A DNA stretch of 64,000 nucleotides from Pseudoips prasinana (lineage: Eukaryota; Arthropoda; Insecta; Lepidoptera; Nolidae): contig OX621260.1 in assembly GCA_951640165.1 (NCBI GenBank), forward strand, positions 25,500,001 through 25,564,000, written 5' to 3'. This document shows positions 44,995-56,090 of the stretch, in pieces. Numbering within the stretch: position 1 is the first letter of the stretch; each line of letters starts with the position of its first letter. The notes beneath the pieces were generated by a model. It worked only from the letters and a program-made list of their open reading frames with translations, was not told the origin of the DNA and ran no database searches. Both the position numbers and the translations under genes were made by a program.

Positions 44995-45190
44995 ATATCA
45001 TCATCATCATCATAAAAGCTGAAAGAAATCCACTGCTCAACAAAAGCCTCCCCAATCGTCTTTGGGCATATGCCATAATCGCTACGTTTGGCCGACAGCT
45101 TGGCGATCGCAGTTGGATGATCATAGTACTCAAAAAGAAGCTGCTGCCCGTCTTCTGGTAGACATTCCCTCTGGTCGACTTCTGCGCCAC
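44995..45190 (-). mobile_element. L-Y LINE 3' end
   Basis: Inverted tail from (CATCAT)n through GAAATCCACTGCTCAACAAA to GGTAGACATTCCCTCTGGTC. Confidence 0.6.
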
Positions 45191-45191
45191 C

Positions 45192-45310
45192 CACGAGATG
45201 AGATGGGGTGAGGTTAAGAGTAACCTCACCCCATCTCATCTCGTGAGGGGCTACTACTAACTAGGCTACGGTGACCGTTATCAGAGGATAACGTTCACCG
45301 TAGCCTAGTT
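45192..45310. repeat. Two consecutive palindromes at a LINE/SINE junction
   Basis: Palindrome one: arms 45192-45216 and 45221-45245, 25 bp and perfect (CACGAGATGAGATGGGGTGA start), loop AGAG. Palindrome two: arms 45259-45282 and 45287-45310, 23 of 24 bp (AACTAGGCTACGGTGA core), loop AGAG again. The first uses L-Y sequence, the second the SINE-2 head. Confidence 0.75.
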
Positions 45311-45475
45311 GGTAGTGCGCCTGCCTACGAAGCTGGTGGTCCTGGGTTCGAATCCTGGTAAGTGCAAATATTTGTGTGATGAGCACGAATATCTGTTTCT
45401 GTCATGGATGTTTTCTATGTATATAAGTATTTATCTATCTATATAAGTGACGTTGTCCCCAGATATTATTATTAT
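45290..45475 (+). mobile_element. SINE-2 copy, tail shortened
   Basis: Intact head (TAGCCTAGTTGGTAG, GGTTCGAATCC). The body lacks the GTCGCCTGGTACCCATAG part and jumps to GACGTTGTCCCCAGATATTA. Confidence 0.75.
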
Positions 45476-46059
45476 ATTTTCTGCCGTCACCACACAGCAC
45501 AAATAGAAGTGCTAGAATAGTAGAAATGTAATACTACTAAAAAGCGGATAAGCGTTAAACCTGTTGATAACCAATACCAAAATGAAAATTCACAAACTTC
45601 GCTAGACATACCTACGAGTATATTTACTCCGGCAATCCAACACTGAATAACCCGGCCGCAGAGCCGCTATAATAATTTTTCATAAATATTCTAGATCTTA
45701 TTTGGAATTCCATGCGGAGCGCACGACTATTGGAGGAGACATAATTATAAGTTCTTTCTATAATCTGTTTTTTCAATTGCGTCTAGCTTTCGGGCACGTT
45801 CGGCGCCCCGGGAATGGAGATGTCCCTACTTATTTATTGCTCTAGTACCCTTTAATATTATTCTAGTCAGTATATAGGCCCGAGTATATAGAGCCTATCT
45901 ATGTGCCTCAATTTATTTCATCTCCTTGAGGTTAGCTTGCTTAGTATGGTCAACTGCGTATTCCTACATGCATTGTACTATATTCATGGATAAGTCCTTG
46001 ACAATAACATATAAGCTGTCTAAATATCAACACTATTATCAAATAAATCTTATTGTAAA
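45476..46059. other. Non-coding stretch
   Basis: No gene or repeat recognised, apart from a locally GC-rich patch (CGGGCACGTTCGGCGCCCCG at 45790). Confidence 0.35.
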
Positions 46060-46369
46060 CTAGCTGTGTCCCGCGGTTTTACCCAAGTTAAATTTTATAA
46101 ATTATCACAGCTCCTCCCCCGTAGGTGATCGCATGATAATATGTAGCTCATATGTTGACCCGACCTCTAAGTAATATTCATGCAAAATTTGAAGTAAATC
46201 CATGCCGTACTTTTTGAGTTTAGCCCGGACATTTAATTTACAAACAGACAAAAATTCTAACAACTATATTTTTGGCTTTTATATCGATTGTAGATCATGT
46301 CCCAAGTATCCTTTTTTAAAAATATTCAATGTATAGTTTTGACTTTCCTACGATTATTATATGTATAGA
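46060..46369 (-). mobile_element. Helitron-1 copy
   Basis: CTAG at 46060 with the hairpin; start TCTATACATATAATAATCGT at 46369. Confidence 0.75.
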
Positions 46370-46681
46370 TTTTAAGATATTGCATAGCTTCTATCGCGGG
46401 CCTTGAGCGTGGGGACCGAATCCAGAAATTCCGTAACGAAATAAACCTAACACCCCCCACTCCGACCGCCATCTATCGATAAATACCAGAACTTTTAATT
46501 ACTTTTTGCAATATCACGCTTGTCTCTTTAGTTCAGCAACACGCCTTTAGGTGGCATTGGTTGTATTGGAAAACTACCGTAATTAGCTGTTTGTGAGAAA
46601 GTATATAGGTGTATAGGTTATCATCTACGTACAACAGTGAATATCTGTACTCGTATAATTTGTGTACAAAGTGTTTTAAAT

Positions 46682-46741
46682 ATGAATAAACAAAGTGCAT
46701 TTATTAATGAAGAAAGTCACGAAAAAATAGTGAAAGAAAAT
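46682..46741 (+). other. Candidate orphan first exon
   Basis: ATG with AAAT before it opens MNKQSAFINEESHEKIVKEN, then a donor GAAAATGA|GTTAGT. The preceding 250 bp are non-repetitive. No downstream exon was found. Low confidence. Confidence 0.2.
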
Positions 46742-46889
46742 GAGTTAGTACTCTATATACATTCATTTCATTATTATTATCACAAATGCAGTATTATAAA
46801 ATAAATAAATAATTATAATTGCATAAGTTGATAAAAAATGCTATGCAATAGCTTTACCGCGGCAGTTTCCGAGTGCCACACGTCTTTTT

Positions 46890-47025
46890 TTTCATACAAT
46901 CCGTGTACCTAAATATCTATATGTACTTAGAAATAATTGTATTACTAAAAACATGTTCTGACTATTTACATGCGCTTTTTTAAAGTCTACGTGGGTAAAA
47001 ATATTTTTTATTTATTATTTATTTA
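46890..47025 (+). mobile_element. L-C LINE tail
   Basis: ATACAATCCGTGTACCTAAA ... AAAGTCTACGTGGGTAAAAA. Confidence 0.55.
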
Positions 47026-47040
47026 AGTAATTTGTTGTGC

Positions 47041-47145
47041 AAGTTGTTAGATTGTGGAATGCGTTACCAGTTTCTATAAGACGTGCTCAGACTCTCCGCA
47101 TTTTCAATAAGTTTGTTAAGGATCACTACCTTCGTTCGTAATTAC
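47041..47145 (+). pseudogene. LINE reverse-transcriptase C-terminal fragment
   Basis: The plus frame RLWNALPVSIRRAQTLRIFN then KFVKDHYLRS and TAA. The LWNxLP...F...L pattern marks the end of Jockey/CR1-like LINE ORF2. Confidence 0.6.
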
Positions 47146-47337
47146 TTACACCTGAGTATAATATTAATAATTTATTTATTTCAAGTAACATGACTCACAT
47201 TTGTTAGTAACAATAATTCTCACACCTATATTAGTATTCCTATTCCTATAACAACACTCACACTACGTAAGTACTTTTTATTCTGTGCTCACACACAACA
47301 TCACTCTTTTAACAGTGAGGTAGACAACTTGCAGCAG

Positions 47338-47375
47338 CGACTCACATACAGACAATCGAGTCTGTATGTGAGTCG
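47338..47375. repeat. Perfect 16-bp inverted repeat
   Basis: CGACTCACATACAGAC and its complement around the loop AATCGA. Confidence 0.75.
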
Positions 47376-48469
47376 ATGCATTTATATTTACATACAGTTC
47401 CAATACATTCAAAGGTTGTATGGAAGAGATCGCAGAAGGCGATAAGACCGCCCGTTGTATATTATGTTCTTTATTTTCAATGTATTTTTGTACTTTTTTC
47501 TCTTTTTTAATCTATGTCATCCAGAACTACCAGCCCAGCTAGCACGGTAAGCATATATTTCTCTAAACTGGTCGACCAATCCCCATGATTCCAGTTATTG
47601 AATCGTGTGTTTTCATTGGTTGAACGCTCTAGAAACACATGACTTTTCATCACCATGCTCGCTACGCAGAGACAACTTAGGTCGAGTATCCGGGCCGGCT
47701 CATTTTAAGTAGTAGGTTTAAACCCGAAGAGGTTTCGATTAAATCTAAGTTTGAATTTAACACATTTATCGCAAGCATCATAGGCTAGTTAGTAGAAGAA
47801 GAAGAAGAAGAAGAAAAAAATATACTGGCATTTATATTAGTACTGTAACCACGTTTATACGACCAAAGATTTTTTTAATAAAAGCACCTGTAGATTTGGT
47901 TCACGCTGATGTTGCATGCTGTTGTTGATGTTTTTCGTACAATTTCTATGATTATACTAGAACTATTAATATTATATCTATTATTATCTATGATTATACT
48001 AGAACTATTGATATTTAAATAATTTAGATTTGTAATTGTAATGGATATATGTAATGGAATTGTAATAAACTTCACTGTAATTTAAGGTTTTAAACATAAC
48101 TTTGCATACCCTCATCGAGGGTGAAATATGTCATGTACCTACTTACTACTGTATAACACCTTATGCCTACCGTATTTCATGCAAATAAATGATATAATTA
48201 TTATTATAACATCAGGTGGGCCGTATTATTTTTTGCCACCTTGAAAATGTAAAAAAACTACGTTAGGTGCATGTTGTTTGTAAATTATGCATCGCTATTG
48301 GTGCTAACTGTAGATAATGGTAATCAGCGTTCGTTCGTAACCCATCAGGGCATAATGTCCGGTAATAGACGATATCATTTGCTGTGTGGTGACGGCATAG
48401 AAACAAACTAGCCATGCCAGGCTTTGGAGTAAGCAAAACTAATAAATAATTTTGTAAATACAAAAAATA
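47376..48469. other. Non-coding stretch
   Basis: AT-rich. Contains a (GAA)n run at 47797-47815 and a local duplication of TCTATGATTATACTAGAACT (about 47945 and 47990). No gene. Confidence 0.4.
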
Positions 48470-48676
48470 TATCATCACCCTATCTCATCTCGTGTGGGCG
48501 TAGAAATCAACCGAGGGAATACCTACCAGAGAACGGGCCGCAGCGTTTTTCTGTGAACTATGACCATCAAACTACGATCTCTAACCCGTCTGCCAAGCGT
48601 GGCGATTATGGCATTCTTTGGGGGAGGCTCTTGTCCAGCAGTGGACGTACTTTGGCTGACATGATGATGATGAGAC
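48470..48676 (+). mobile_element. L-Y LINE 3' end
   Basis: CACCCTATCTCATCTCGTGT ... GTGGACGTACTTTGGCTGAC and (ATG)n. Confidence 0.7.
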
Positions 48677-49014
48677 AATATCAGGCTGATGATGTTTTTT
48701 AATTTAAAATAACTTGTATGTATGTCAACGTTGTCTTTAGTGTGTGTTGTGCATGCCTTTAATAGGTGTACATATACGAACTGAATGATATAGTGAGCTA
48801 AGATTTAAATGTTGTGTATGTATACTGCTGGTGTGTCTATAATAAATAAATAAACCTTATGTATGTTATTTGATGTCACATTTGATTGCAAACTGACTTT
48901 ATAATTATTATTTATTCGATGTGAAATGCTTATTGTACTGGCCTATATAAAATTTGTTCCAATCGGTAGTTATTTAGAAAAGTTGCGCATCCGTTCTATG
49001 ATTATAAGGTGAAA

Positions 49015-49312
49015 AAAGAATCAAGAATCAATAGATGCAAAGTTTCCCTATAAAACAGAATTTAATTTAAAACTGAGTCTTAAGACGGGATATCATTTTA
49101 TCGCGAAGTCTATTTCTAAACGAGACTCCGTAGCAGGCTCCATTAGAGGCAGCGGTATCGGCAGGGGGTTGCGGGGTGAGGGCGGAGGGTGGTTCTACAA
49201 ACAATCCTCGCGGATATTGAACTACGATGCGTTCGGAAATGCAGCGCCGCCGGCTGCGTGCAACGGAACGGCTCACGTCTCATTGAACGGGAACCAACGT
49301 GTGAACATGTGA
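49015..49312 (+). other. GC-rich open frame, candidate terminal exon
   Basis: A plus frame of about 98 codons without Met: KTGYHFIAKSISKRDSVAGS, IRGSGIGRGLRGEGGGWFYK, QSSRILNYDAFGNAAPPAAC and NGTAHVSLNGNQRVNM, stop at 49310. GC content jumps at 49110-49320 against AT-rich flanks. It looks like a cytoplasmic-tail or linker-type C-terminus. The minus strand is also open here (RIVVQYPRGLFVEPPSALTP), so the true strand is uncertain. No family recognised. Confidence 0.3.
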
Positions 49313-49371
49313 GCGCCCTCATTTTCATCTCGTTTGCATTCATATTGCAGATCGTTTATAAATATAACAGA

Positions 49372-49470
49372 CTAGCTTTGTCCCGTGGTTTATGCCGTAA
49401 AAGAGTAACTAACATACATCCATACATCCTACTCACAAACTTTGGCATTTATATTATTAGTAGGATGTTA
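49372..49470 (+). mobile_element. Helitron-like fragment
   Basis: GACTAGCTTTGTCCCGTGGT ... TTATATTATTAGTAGGATG, similar in content to 49857-49987 and 17330-17490. Decayed. Confidence 0.4.
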
Positions 49471-49572
49471 TGCCTCTAGCGGTTTTGGCAGTGCACGTCG
49501 GAATAGCTCGCAGATAGTAGACTTTTTCATACATCACACTTATCGTCATATTTTGGACAATTCGCACAATGT

Positions 49573-49855
49573 AGTCACCGTAGCCTAGTTGGTAGTGCTC
49601 CTGCCTACGAAGCTGGTGGTCCTGGGTTCGAATCCCGGTAAGTGCAAATATTTGTGTGATGAGCACTAATATTTGTTTCTGAGTCATGAATGTTTTCTAT
49701 GTATATAAGTATTTATCTATCTATATAAGTATTTATCTATCTATATAAGTATATATACCATCGCCTGGCACCCATAGTATAAGCTTTGCTTAGTTTAGAG
49801 CTAGGATGATCTGTGTGAAATTGTTCCTAGGTATTATTATTATATTATTATATGT
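49573..49855 (+). mobile_element. SINE-2 copy, full length
   Basis: Head TAGCCTAGTTGGTAG with box B GGTTCGAATCC; duplicated TATTTATCTATCTATATAAG unit in the body; (ATT)n end. Confidence 0.8.
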
Positions 49856-50182
49856 TATTCTGATGTATAAGCTATATTATTGTAAAGTTTCATTAAAATC
49901 CATTCAGTAGCTTTTACGTGAAAGAGTAACAAACATCCATCCATCCATACTTACAAACTTTCGGGTTTATAAATATTAGTAGGATTTTTACAATCCATAA
50001 TATAGAGGAGGATTGTGGGTAAATTTATGTGTACATTATATATCACTCTTGTAATCCGATCAGATGACATTTGGGCATAAGCGGGGAGAGATCTGGTGCA
50101 CCACCAAAGGCTCCACGAAGCCGTATTTCGTTATAACCATGCATTGACACGGTCATTGGTCCAGTAGATAATCTACCGTATA

Positions 50183-50497
50183 TAATAATAATATCCAGGA
50201 AAATTATTCACGAAATAAATATACATAGTACATATATAAGTTATTTGATTTCCACAGTACAAGCTCCACTTAATTTGGAATCAGATGGCCGATTCCAAAT
50301 TAAGTGGAGCTTGTACTGTGGAAATCAAATAACTTATATATGTACTATGTATATTTATTTTGTAAATATATACTTATATAGATAATTCCACCCGGACACA
50401 GGACAAACAGACATCACACACACACACACCGAATCGTACCCACGACCTGCGGCGTGTAAGGCAAGCATTTACTAAGCACACCAACTGGCCCGTCATA
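50183..50497 (-). mobile_element. SINE-1 copy containing a 148-bp palindrome
   Basis: The head is inverted at 50430-50497 with degenerate box B. The tail is on the left (AATATCCAGGAAAATTATTC). A perfect inverted repeat interrupts the tail: arms 50213-50282 and 50291-50360, 70 bp each with no mismatch, spacer AGATGGCC. Confidence 0.75.
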
Positions 50498-50584
50498 TAT
50501 CTTACCTATGCCTTTATTTCTCACAGATATAATCAGTTGTGCTAAGATTTATATCCTCTATTTAACATTAATTATTTACATATC

Positions 50585-50822
50585 CTCATAGCCCTTACAG
50601 ACCGGTGAGGTTAAGCAACTAAGCTCGCGGTCAGCTCATGGATGGGTGACCGCCAAAGTGGTTTACTTTCTGAGCGTCTCCGTTGCTTCGGAGGGCACGT
50701 TAAGCTGTCGGTCCCGGTTGTAGCCATAAGGCAACAGTCGTGAAGCCAAGTCAGAGGCCAAAAGGGCGGCTTGAAAAACTCTGACACTAGGGTAATTACA
50801 GCCCTATATGATAAGTAAGTAA
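50585..50822 (+). mobile_element. 5S-rRNA-derived SINE
   Basis: GTTAAGCAACTAAGCTCGCG ... GGATGGGTGACCGCC at 50610-50655 is clearly 5S rRNA-like (internal promoter region). It is followed by a module CGGAGGGCACGTTAAGCTGT also present in SINE-4, and a tail GGGTAATTACAGCCCTATAT with (TAAG)n. A SINE3-type (5S-headed) retroposon. Confidence 0.75.
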
Positions 50823-50830
50823 GTCATTAT

Positions 50831-51335
50831 TAGAGATGTAAAATGACTGAATATGACTAGTCACAATTGTCAAAAACCTTCAATGACCGGTCATTTACTG
50901 TCAAATTCAGTCAATTTGACTCAAATATTATTGTCTATTCTCGACTACCACCCAATTAGTTATTTATTTAGGTACCCAATTTATATTCAAGTTTAAATGA
51001 AGCAACGTTTTATTTTCTATTATATCATGAGAGGATAAGACGACATCAAAGTCAATGCGCGAGGCGATGCGACGTTGCCATTTTGTCTTAAATGCACGCA
51101 TGATAAGAAATGTAAAATGATTAACACTGTATAACAATACTATAAGTTATAAAAACTATTATAATTTATAAGTTGTAGACTTTTATCAACGACAAAAACT
51201 TATAAGGTACTAAAATATTACTGAAATCAAATTGACTGAAAATGACCGTTTTTGACAGTTAATGACCATTTTTTACCAATTTGACCGTAAATGACAGTCA
51301 GTCTAATTCAGTCACTTTAGTCATTTTCAACACTA
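50831..51335. mobile_element. hAT-like MITE, copy 1
   Basis: 505 bp. Ends TAGAGATGTAAAATGACTGA and (complement) TAGTGTTGAAAATGACTAAA, the TAGNG start being typical of hAT. Subterminal regions are dense in TGAC/GTCA. Nearly identical to 60831-61336. No transposase. Confidence 0.75.
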
Positions 51336-51367
51336 GTGGAGGGGTTTGCTATAAATCCATATTATTC

Positions 51368-51575
51368 GACTGCACGTGTGGCGCAGCGGCTAAGACAGTT
51401 GCCTCGCCGCTTTGTGTTTCGGGTTCGTGTCCCGCGCCGGACAACTATTTGTGCGACCCATAAATAGTTGTTCTGAGGCGGGATGTAATTTGTGTCCGTC
51501 TATTGTATGTTTGTAAAGTACCCCGCGACACAGCGTTATCTTTTAACAAAAAAGAAAAAAAAACTTTATTCCATA
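51368..51575 (+). mobile_element. SINE-3 copy, full length
   Basis: GACTGCACGTGTGGCGCAGC, box B GGGTTCGTGTCC, GTACCCCGCGACACAGC and an A-rich end. Confidence 0.75.
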
Positions 51576-52797
51576 TTTATGTTAAGTATATTTGTATATT
51601 TTATGTATAGCCACTCTTTACCTGGCCCAGGTTAGACTGTAGCTGGAAAATAGCTTCAAGGTGAGATGATTTTATAGCAAAAATAAATTACGTCGTAAAC
51701 TCGCCGTTTGTAAGGCAAAGTCTAGTATGATCCACCAACATTTCACGTTCAAAACTTAAATTAAAAGAGACTGAACCTTCTTAGCGGGCTAGTCATAATA
51801 TGCGGACGTTGAAGAAAGTAATTTAGATGGACGTTTACTTATGACTTCAGCTCTTCTTTTCTAAAGCTAGAAAAAAATAAGGATGGATCTATTATTTCAT
51901 ATTTGTATAAAAAACGTTGAGTCAGTACTTAATTGTTAGTAGCATATTCAATAACCCGCGACTCCAACTATATCCACATCATTTTGAAAAAGTACTGATA
52001 CTCTTACACAACATATACATATTAACATATAAATATACATATTAACCAACATCGCTTAGAACCACCGCAAGGAAACTGGCTTCCAAATAAAAAAAAACCG
52101 CATCGAAATCGGTTCATCCGTTTGAGAGCTACGATGCCACAGAAAGATACACATACACTACATCGACGTCAAACTTAACTTATCCCTTTTAAAAAAGACA
52201 CCCGCAATAGGCAAACCACACTCACATACAGACAACACACCGCATAATCCTACATACTTTGCTTTAGTTTTTATTTTCTACTTTTATATTGTTAACAAAA
52301 AGGAAAATGTAATGTTTGTATTTTACGAAAGAGCGGAGACTCCTAACATCGGCATCACTTGCTTATAAATTCAAATTCAGTTATTCCGTAAAACGATATA
52401 TTTTTGAGGAATTATATTTTTTTACCGTGCAGTGCATGGCGTGGCAGCTACTGAGAAACACTGCCAGAAAACTCAGTAGGAATCCTTTTTAAAATAAAAT
52501 TAATTAATTTTATTTACATATTGTTTATCTGAATTGACTTGGAACAACTAAATCCCAAGCATTTTTGACACTTTAATAATCACAAATCTTCCACATAATT
52601 TGGCTTTAATATTGTTGGAAAGTTTGTTATACCTATATAATCTTATACATTAAAAGGAGACACCAAAATACTAGCTTTAATAATTGTTCTCTGTTTATGC
52701 AAATAAATACTATTTTTAATTGTGAAATTTACATTGCATCGTGGTGTACTTTATAAACACGTAATTCGTTGAAACTAAGCACACTGCTGTACATCTG
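51576..52797. other. Non-coding stretch
   Basis: No gene supported. Part of 52085-52170 (GAAATCGGTTCATCCGTTTG) resembles a common Helitron/LINE internal block. Otherwise nothing recognised. Confidence 0.4.
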
Positions 52798-52932
52798 AAA
52801 GATGGACCGATGATCTTGTGTGGGTCGCTGGAGGCCGCTGGATGCAGCTATCGCAAGACCGGTATTTGTACAGATCTTAAGGGGAGGCCTTGGTCCAACT
52901 GTGAACGTCTGTCGGCTGATATGATGATGATG
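52798..52932 (+). mobile_element. RTE LINE 3' end
   Basis: AGATGGACCGATGATCTTGT ... GTGAACGTCTGTCGGCTGAT with (ATG)n. Confidence 0.7.
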
Positions 52933-53006
52933 ACACCCACAAAGCCCAGATTCAGAAGACTCATAAACTGACTCAACAACTGTAATGAGACTCACAAATA
53001 GTCCAC

Positions 53007-53660
53007 ATGGGCCGGAATCGTACCCTAAGCGAGTGCATTAAGACAATAGTCTCTACCAAAAAGCTTGGTATACTTAATAAGGTGAGACGGTACTTCACGA
53101 GGGAACAGCTTTTAAATCGATACAAAGCTCAAGTCCGACCCTGCATGGAGTACTGCTCTCATCTTTGGGACGGCTCCGCAAAGTATCAACTAGACTCTTT
53201 GGACTCGATAGACAGACGCGCTCGCAGGATAATCGACGATAGAGACCTAACAAGTAAAAAGCTGCAAAACTTGGATCATCGGCGTCAGGTTGCAAGCTTA
53301 TCGGTTTTCTACAGGCTGTTTCAAGGAGAATTCGCTCAAGACCTCCATGAACTTATCCCTCCATCTCCCTTTTTTCATCGGACTACAAGGCGTCGGGACC
53401 ATGACGCTCTCCACCGCTATGTCGTTGACATCCCATTATGCCGTACGAAGCGTTTTGCTTCCTCTTTCATCATACGCACGGCTAAGCTGTGGAACAGCCT
53501 CCCGAACGACGTGTTTCCAGACTCATATAACATGGGTTTATTCAAGGTTAGAGTGAACAGGCATCTTATGGGTACGCGCGGTCCACCTTCGACCACATCT
53601 TCACTTACCATCAGGTGAGATCGTGGTCAAGCGCAAACCCATTTTGCATAAAAAAAAGTA
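53007..53660 (+). pseudogene. Jockey-like LINE reverse-transcriptase C-terminus
   Basis: About 200 codons to a stop at 53618: LGILNKVRRYFTREQLLNRY, AQVRPCMEYCSHLWDGSAKY, LDSIDRRARRIIDD, LSVFYRLFQGEFAQDLHEL, FHRTTRRRDHDALHRYVVD, SFIIRTAKLWNSLPNDVFPD. This is the thumb and C-terminal region of a Jockey-type ORF2; palm and endonuclease are absent. The frame is intact, so the insertion is recent. A short 3' UTR ends in A-rich sequence near 53658. The first codons before about 53025 probably belong to flanking sequence. Confidence 0.75.
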
Positions 53661-54679
53661 ACAAAGCTACTACTATGACAATCTTATAACGGATTAAATA
53701 TTTCTAAATCGATACATATTATAAATAAATTACACACAGACACTGAATAAATAATCACTAACTACTAGTCCAATACACACGTCAAGCATATCATTGCCAA
53801 CGATTTAAACTAACTCTGCTTGAAAGATATATTATTATATTTTTGCTCGTAATATTTACATAATCTTTATTCATTCAGTTTGCAGGGTTCCATACTAAAG
53901 TGGTAAAATCTAAGAGTTTTTGCGCGCCTATACTCCTATCCTATGAATCAAATCCTACGTATATTACTAGATGCTCAGCGTCTAATAATATAAGTAGGAT
54001 ATGAACAATATTGCAAGTAGATTTTTTTTAAATATATTATGAAAAAATATTGTATTGTGGGGTCTAAATTTTCAAAGCATACGGCAGGTGTGATTGTTTT
54101 CTATACTTTTTTATTTGAGTATTTCTGTCAAGAATAGAGCATTGTTTCTAAATAAGTCGATTTTATTTACATCGTCAAAAATGCCATACAATAAATCTTA
54201 GTTATGTGGTACGGTATTCAGAGATGTATCACTAACTGTATTTTTATACGTCTAAGAAAGGTACAGAATCCCCAGCGAGTGAGTGTACGTGCACTTCGGC
54301 GGCTTGTTTAGGTTTAAAACTTCGGATAAACTTTTAGTTTTGCATTTTTATTCATAAGTCTAAAGAAGCATAAGAGTAACATAAATAAAAAAATAAAACC
54401 TGTTGCTATTGAAGCCTTTGGGTACGATACGGCTATTGAACAAGTCGGTTGCCGTCCTATGAATATGTGAGCTGGGGCCAACATTCGGCTTTTGCTTCGT
54501 TTTCTAAAGAATGTAAGTAGATTTATAAAATGTTTACAAATTTGTGTGTTAATTCTTACATATTTGGTTTACCATAAAAAGGAACACATAATACAATTTG
54601 CGGGTGTGAATGTTTTAATTCTGACTCGCTAACATTTATAATTATTTTTAAGGTTCTTTTTTTATTCAACGTCGACGAA
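53661..54679. other. Non-coding stretch
   Basis: AT-rich, nothing recognised apart from a short SINE-5-like tail at 53690-53760. Confidence 0.4.
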
Positions 54680-54800
54680 AGGCAGCAGGGTACTTTACAA
54701 ACATGTCATGTATGAATACTAACCATTTCTAGACTCGAAAAAACTCCATAATAATATGGGTCACACAAATATCCTGTGCGGAATTCGAACTCACTCAGCT
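54680..54800 (-). mobile_element. SINE-3 fragment
   Basis: Inverted GGGTACTTTACAAACATGTC ... TGCGGAATTCGAACTC. Confidence 0.5.
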
Positions 54801-54967
54801 AAGTTACCATTTTAACCTGCACTAAACGTTCAGTGAAATTATCATACAGTGGTGCTATTATTATTATTGCCTTATTCCAACCAACAAGTGGATTATAATA
54901 ATAAGTACATTAAATTAAAATTAGAAAAATAATACAAACCACAACACAAAATGACATTAGAACTTAA

Positions 54968-55208
54968 AATGATCTACAATGGATATCGAAGCCAAAAATA
55001 TAGTTTTTAGCATTTTTGTCTGTATGTCTGTATGTATGTCCGGGCTAAACTCAAAAAGTACTGCATGGATTTACTTCAAATTTTGCATGAATATTACTAA
55101 GAGGACGGGTCAACATATAGGCTACATATTATCACGCTATCACATACGGGGGACGACCTGAGATAATTTATAAAACTTAACGAGGGTAAAACCGCGGGGC
55201 ACAGCTAG
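54968..55208 (+). mobile_element. Helitron-1, 5'-truncated
   Basis: From GATCTACAATGGATATCGAA to AAAACCGCGGGGCACAGCTAG, followed by T. The TCTATACATATAAT start is missing. Confidence 0.7.
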
Positions 55209-55294
55209 TAACTAATATAAAAACTATTGGATAATCATTTGTAAATTAACACATTAATTTCTTAAATGGCCGTGTGATTTAATACACATATCAA

Positions 55295-55430
55295 CATGTC
55301 ATCCGCAAGACGCCCATTGCTAGACCATGGCCTCCCTCAAATACTTCCACAATTATCGGCTACCCGCATCGAGCAACTTGCAGCGACCCGTACAAGATGA
55401 TCGGTCCTACTTGTAGGGACCTGCCCAGGT
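55295..55430 (-). mobile_element. RTE LINE tail, decayed
   Basis: Inverted AGACGCCCATTGCTAGACCA ... TACTTGTAGGGACCTGCCC. Confidence 0.6.
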
Positions 55431-56090
55431 GGATTTATATTTACACAAGCTGTCCAGGCAAACATTGTACTGCTTCAACAATAGAAATATAACCTGGGAT
55501 CTCATCGCAGCGCAAAGTACAAATAAAATCATACAATAAGTAGGTACAATAGAAAAAAAAAATTAATCATCGGGTGACCCACTTGCTCGTTTGTCGCACT
55601 CTCTTATAAAAAAAAAATGTGCATTTAGTAAAATCATATTATTTTGACAATCTAAGCAGTGATTTCATGTGGTCAAAGTGAATATGATTTATAATCAAAC
55701 AATTCAACCTGTGTATATTTCTATATATGTAATACACATCCATCTTTAGCTAGATGTGACGTGTGTGTGTATAGGTGGCCGGGCCCATCTCTTGCGGTCA
55801 AGTGTTCTCCTCCCGAATTGGGATGAGTCCCCATCCTTCGTGGACCAAATAAAACGATCCCACTCACTAGATGTCTAATGTATTGTGCGCCTTATGTGGG
55901 GGCTAAGTACAAAATGCCTTTTTATATCAATATGAGGTATTGTTGAAGCTTTCTGAAGAAAAAATAACTAATAAATGAAATTGGTCGGTACATTCTCCTA
56001 ATGGGAAAAGGTTTTACTTGAGCAAAGATTTGTTGTTTTATTTCGTGTATTTCTTTGGTGTAGCTCGCTTGTTAACCTTGCATGTACTAA
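55431..56090. other. Non-coding stretch
   Basis: No gene. The block 55770-55890 (GGTCAAGTGTTCTCCTCCCG ... CTAATGTATTGTGCG) may be part of a LINE 3' UTR. Confidence 0.35.

Noticed and set aside
45300..45370. tRNA-gene-like sequences with clear A and B boxes (also at 49573, 60266 and 61627)
   Set aside because: All are followed by the same conserved SINE bodies and occur in many diverged copies; no proper cloverleaf with matched acceptor stem was found. They are SINE heads, not tRNA genes.
46540..46800. Possible LTR or retroviral promoter
   Set aside because: A TATA-like and AATAAA-like arrangement is present but no second LTR, primer-binding site or gag/pol frame was seen in the window.
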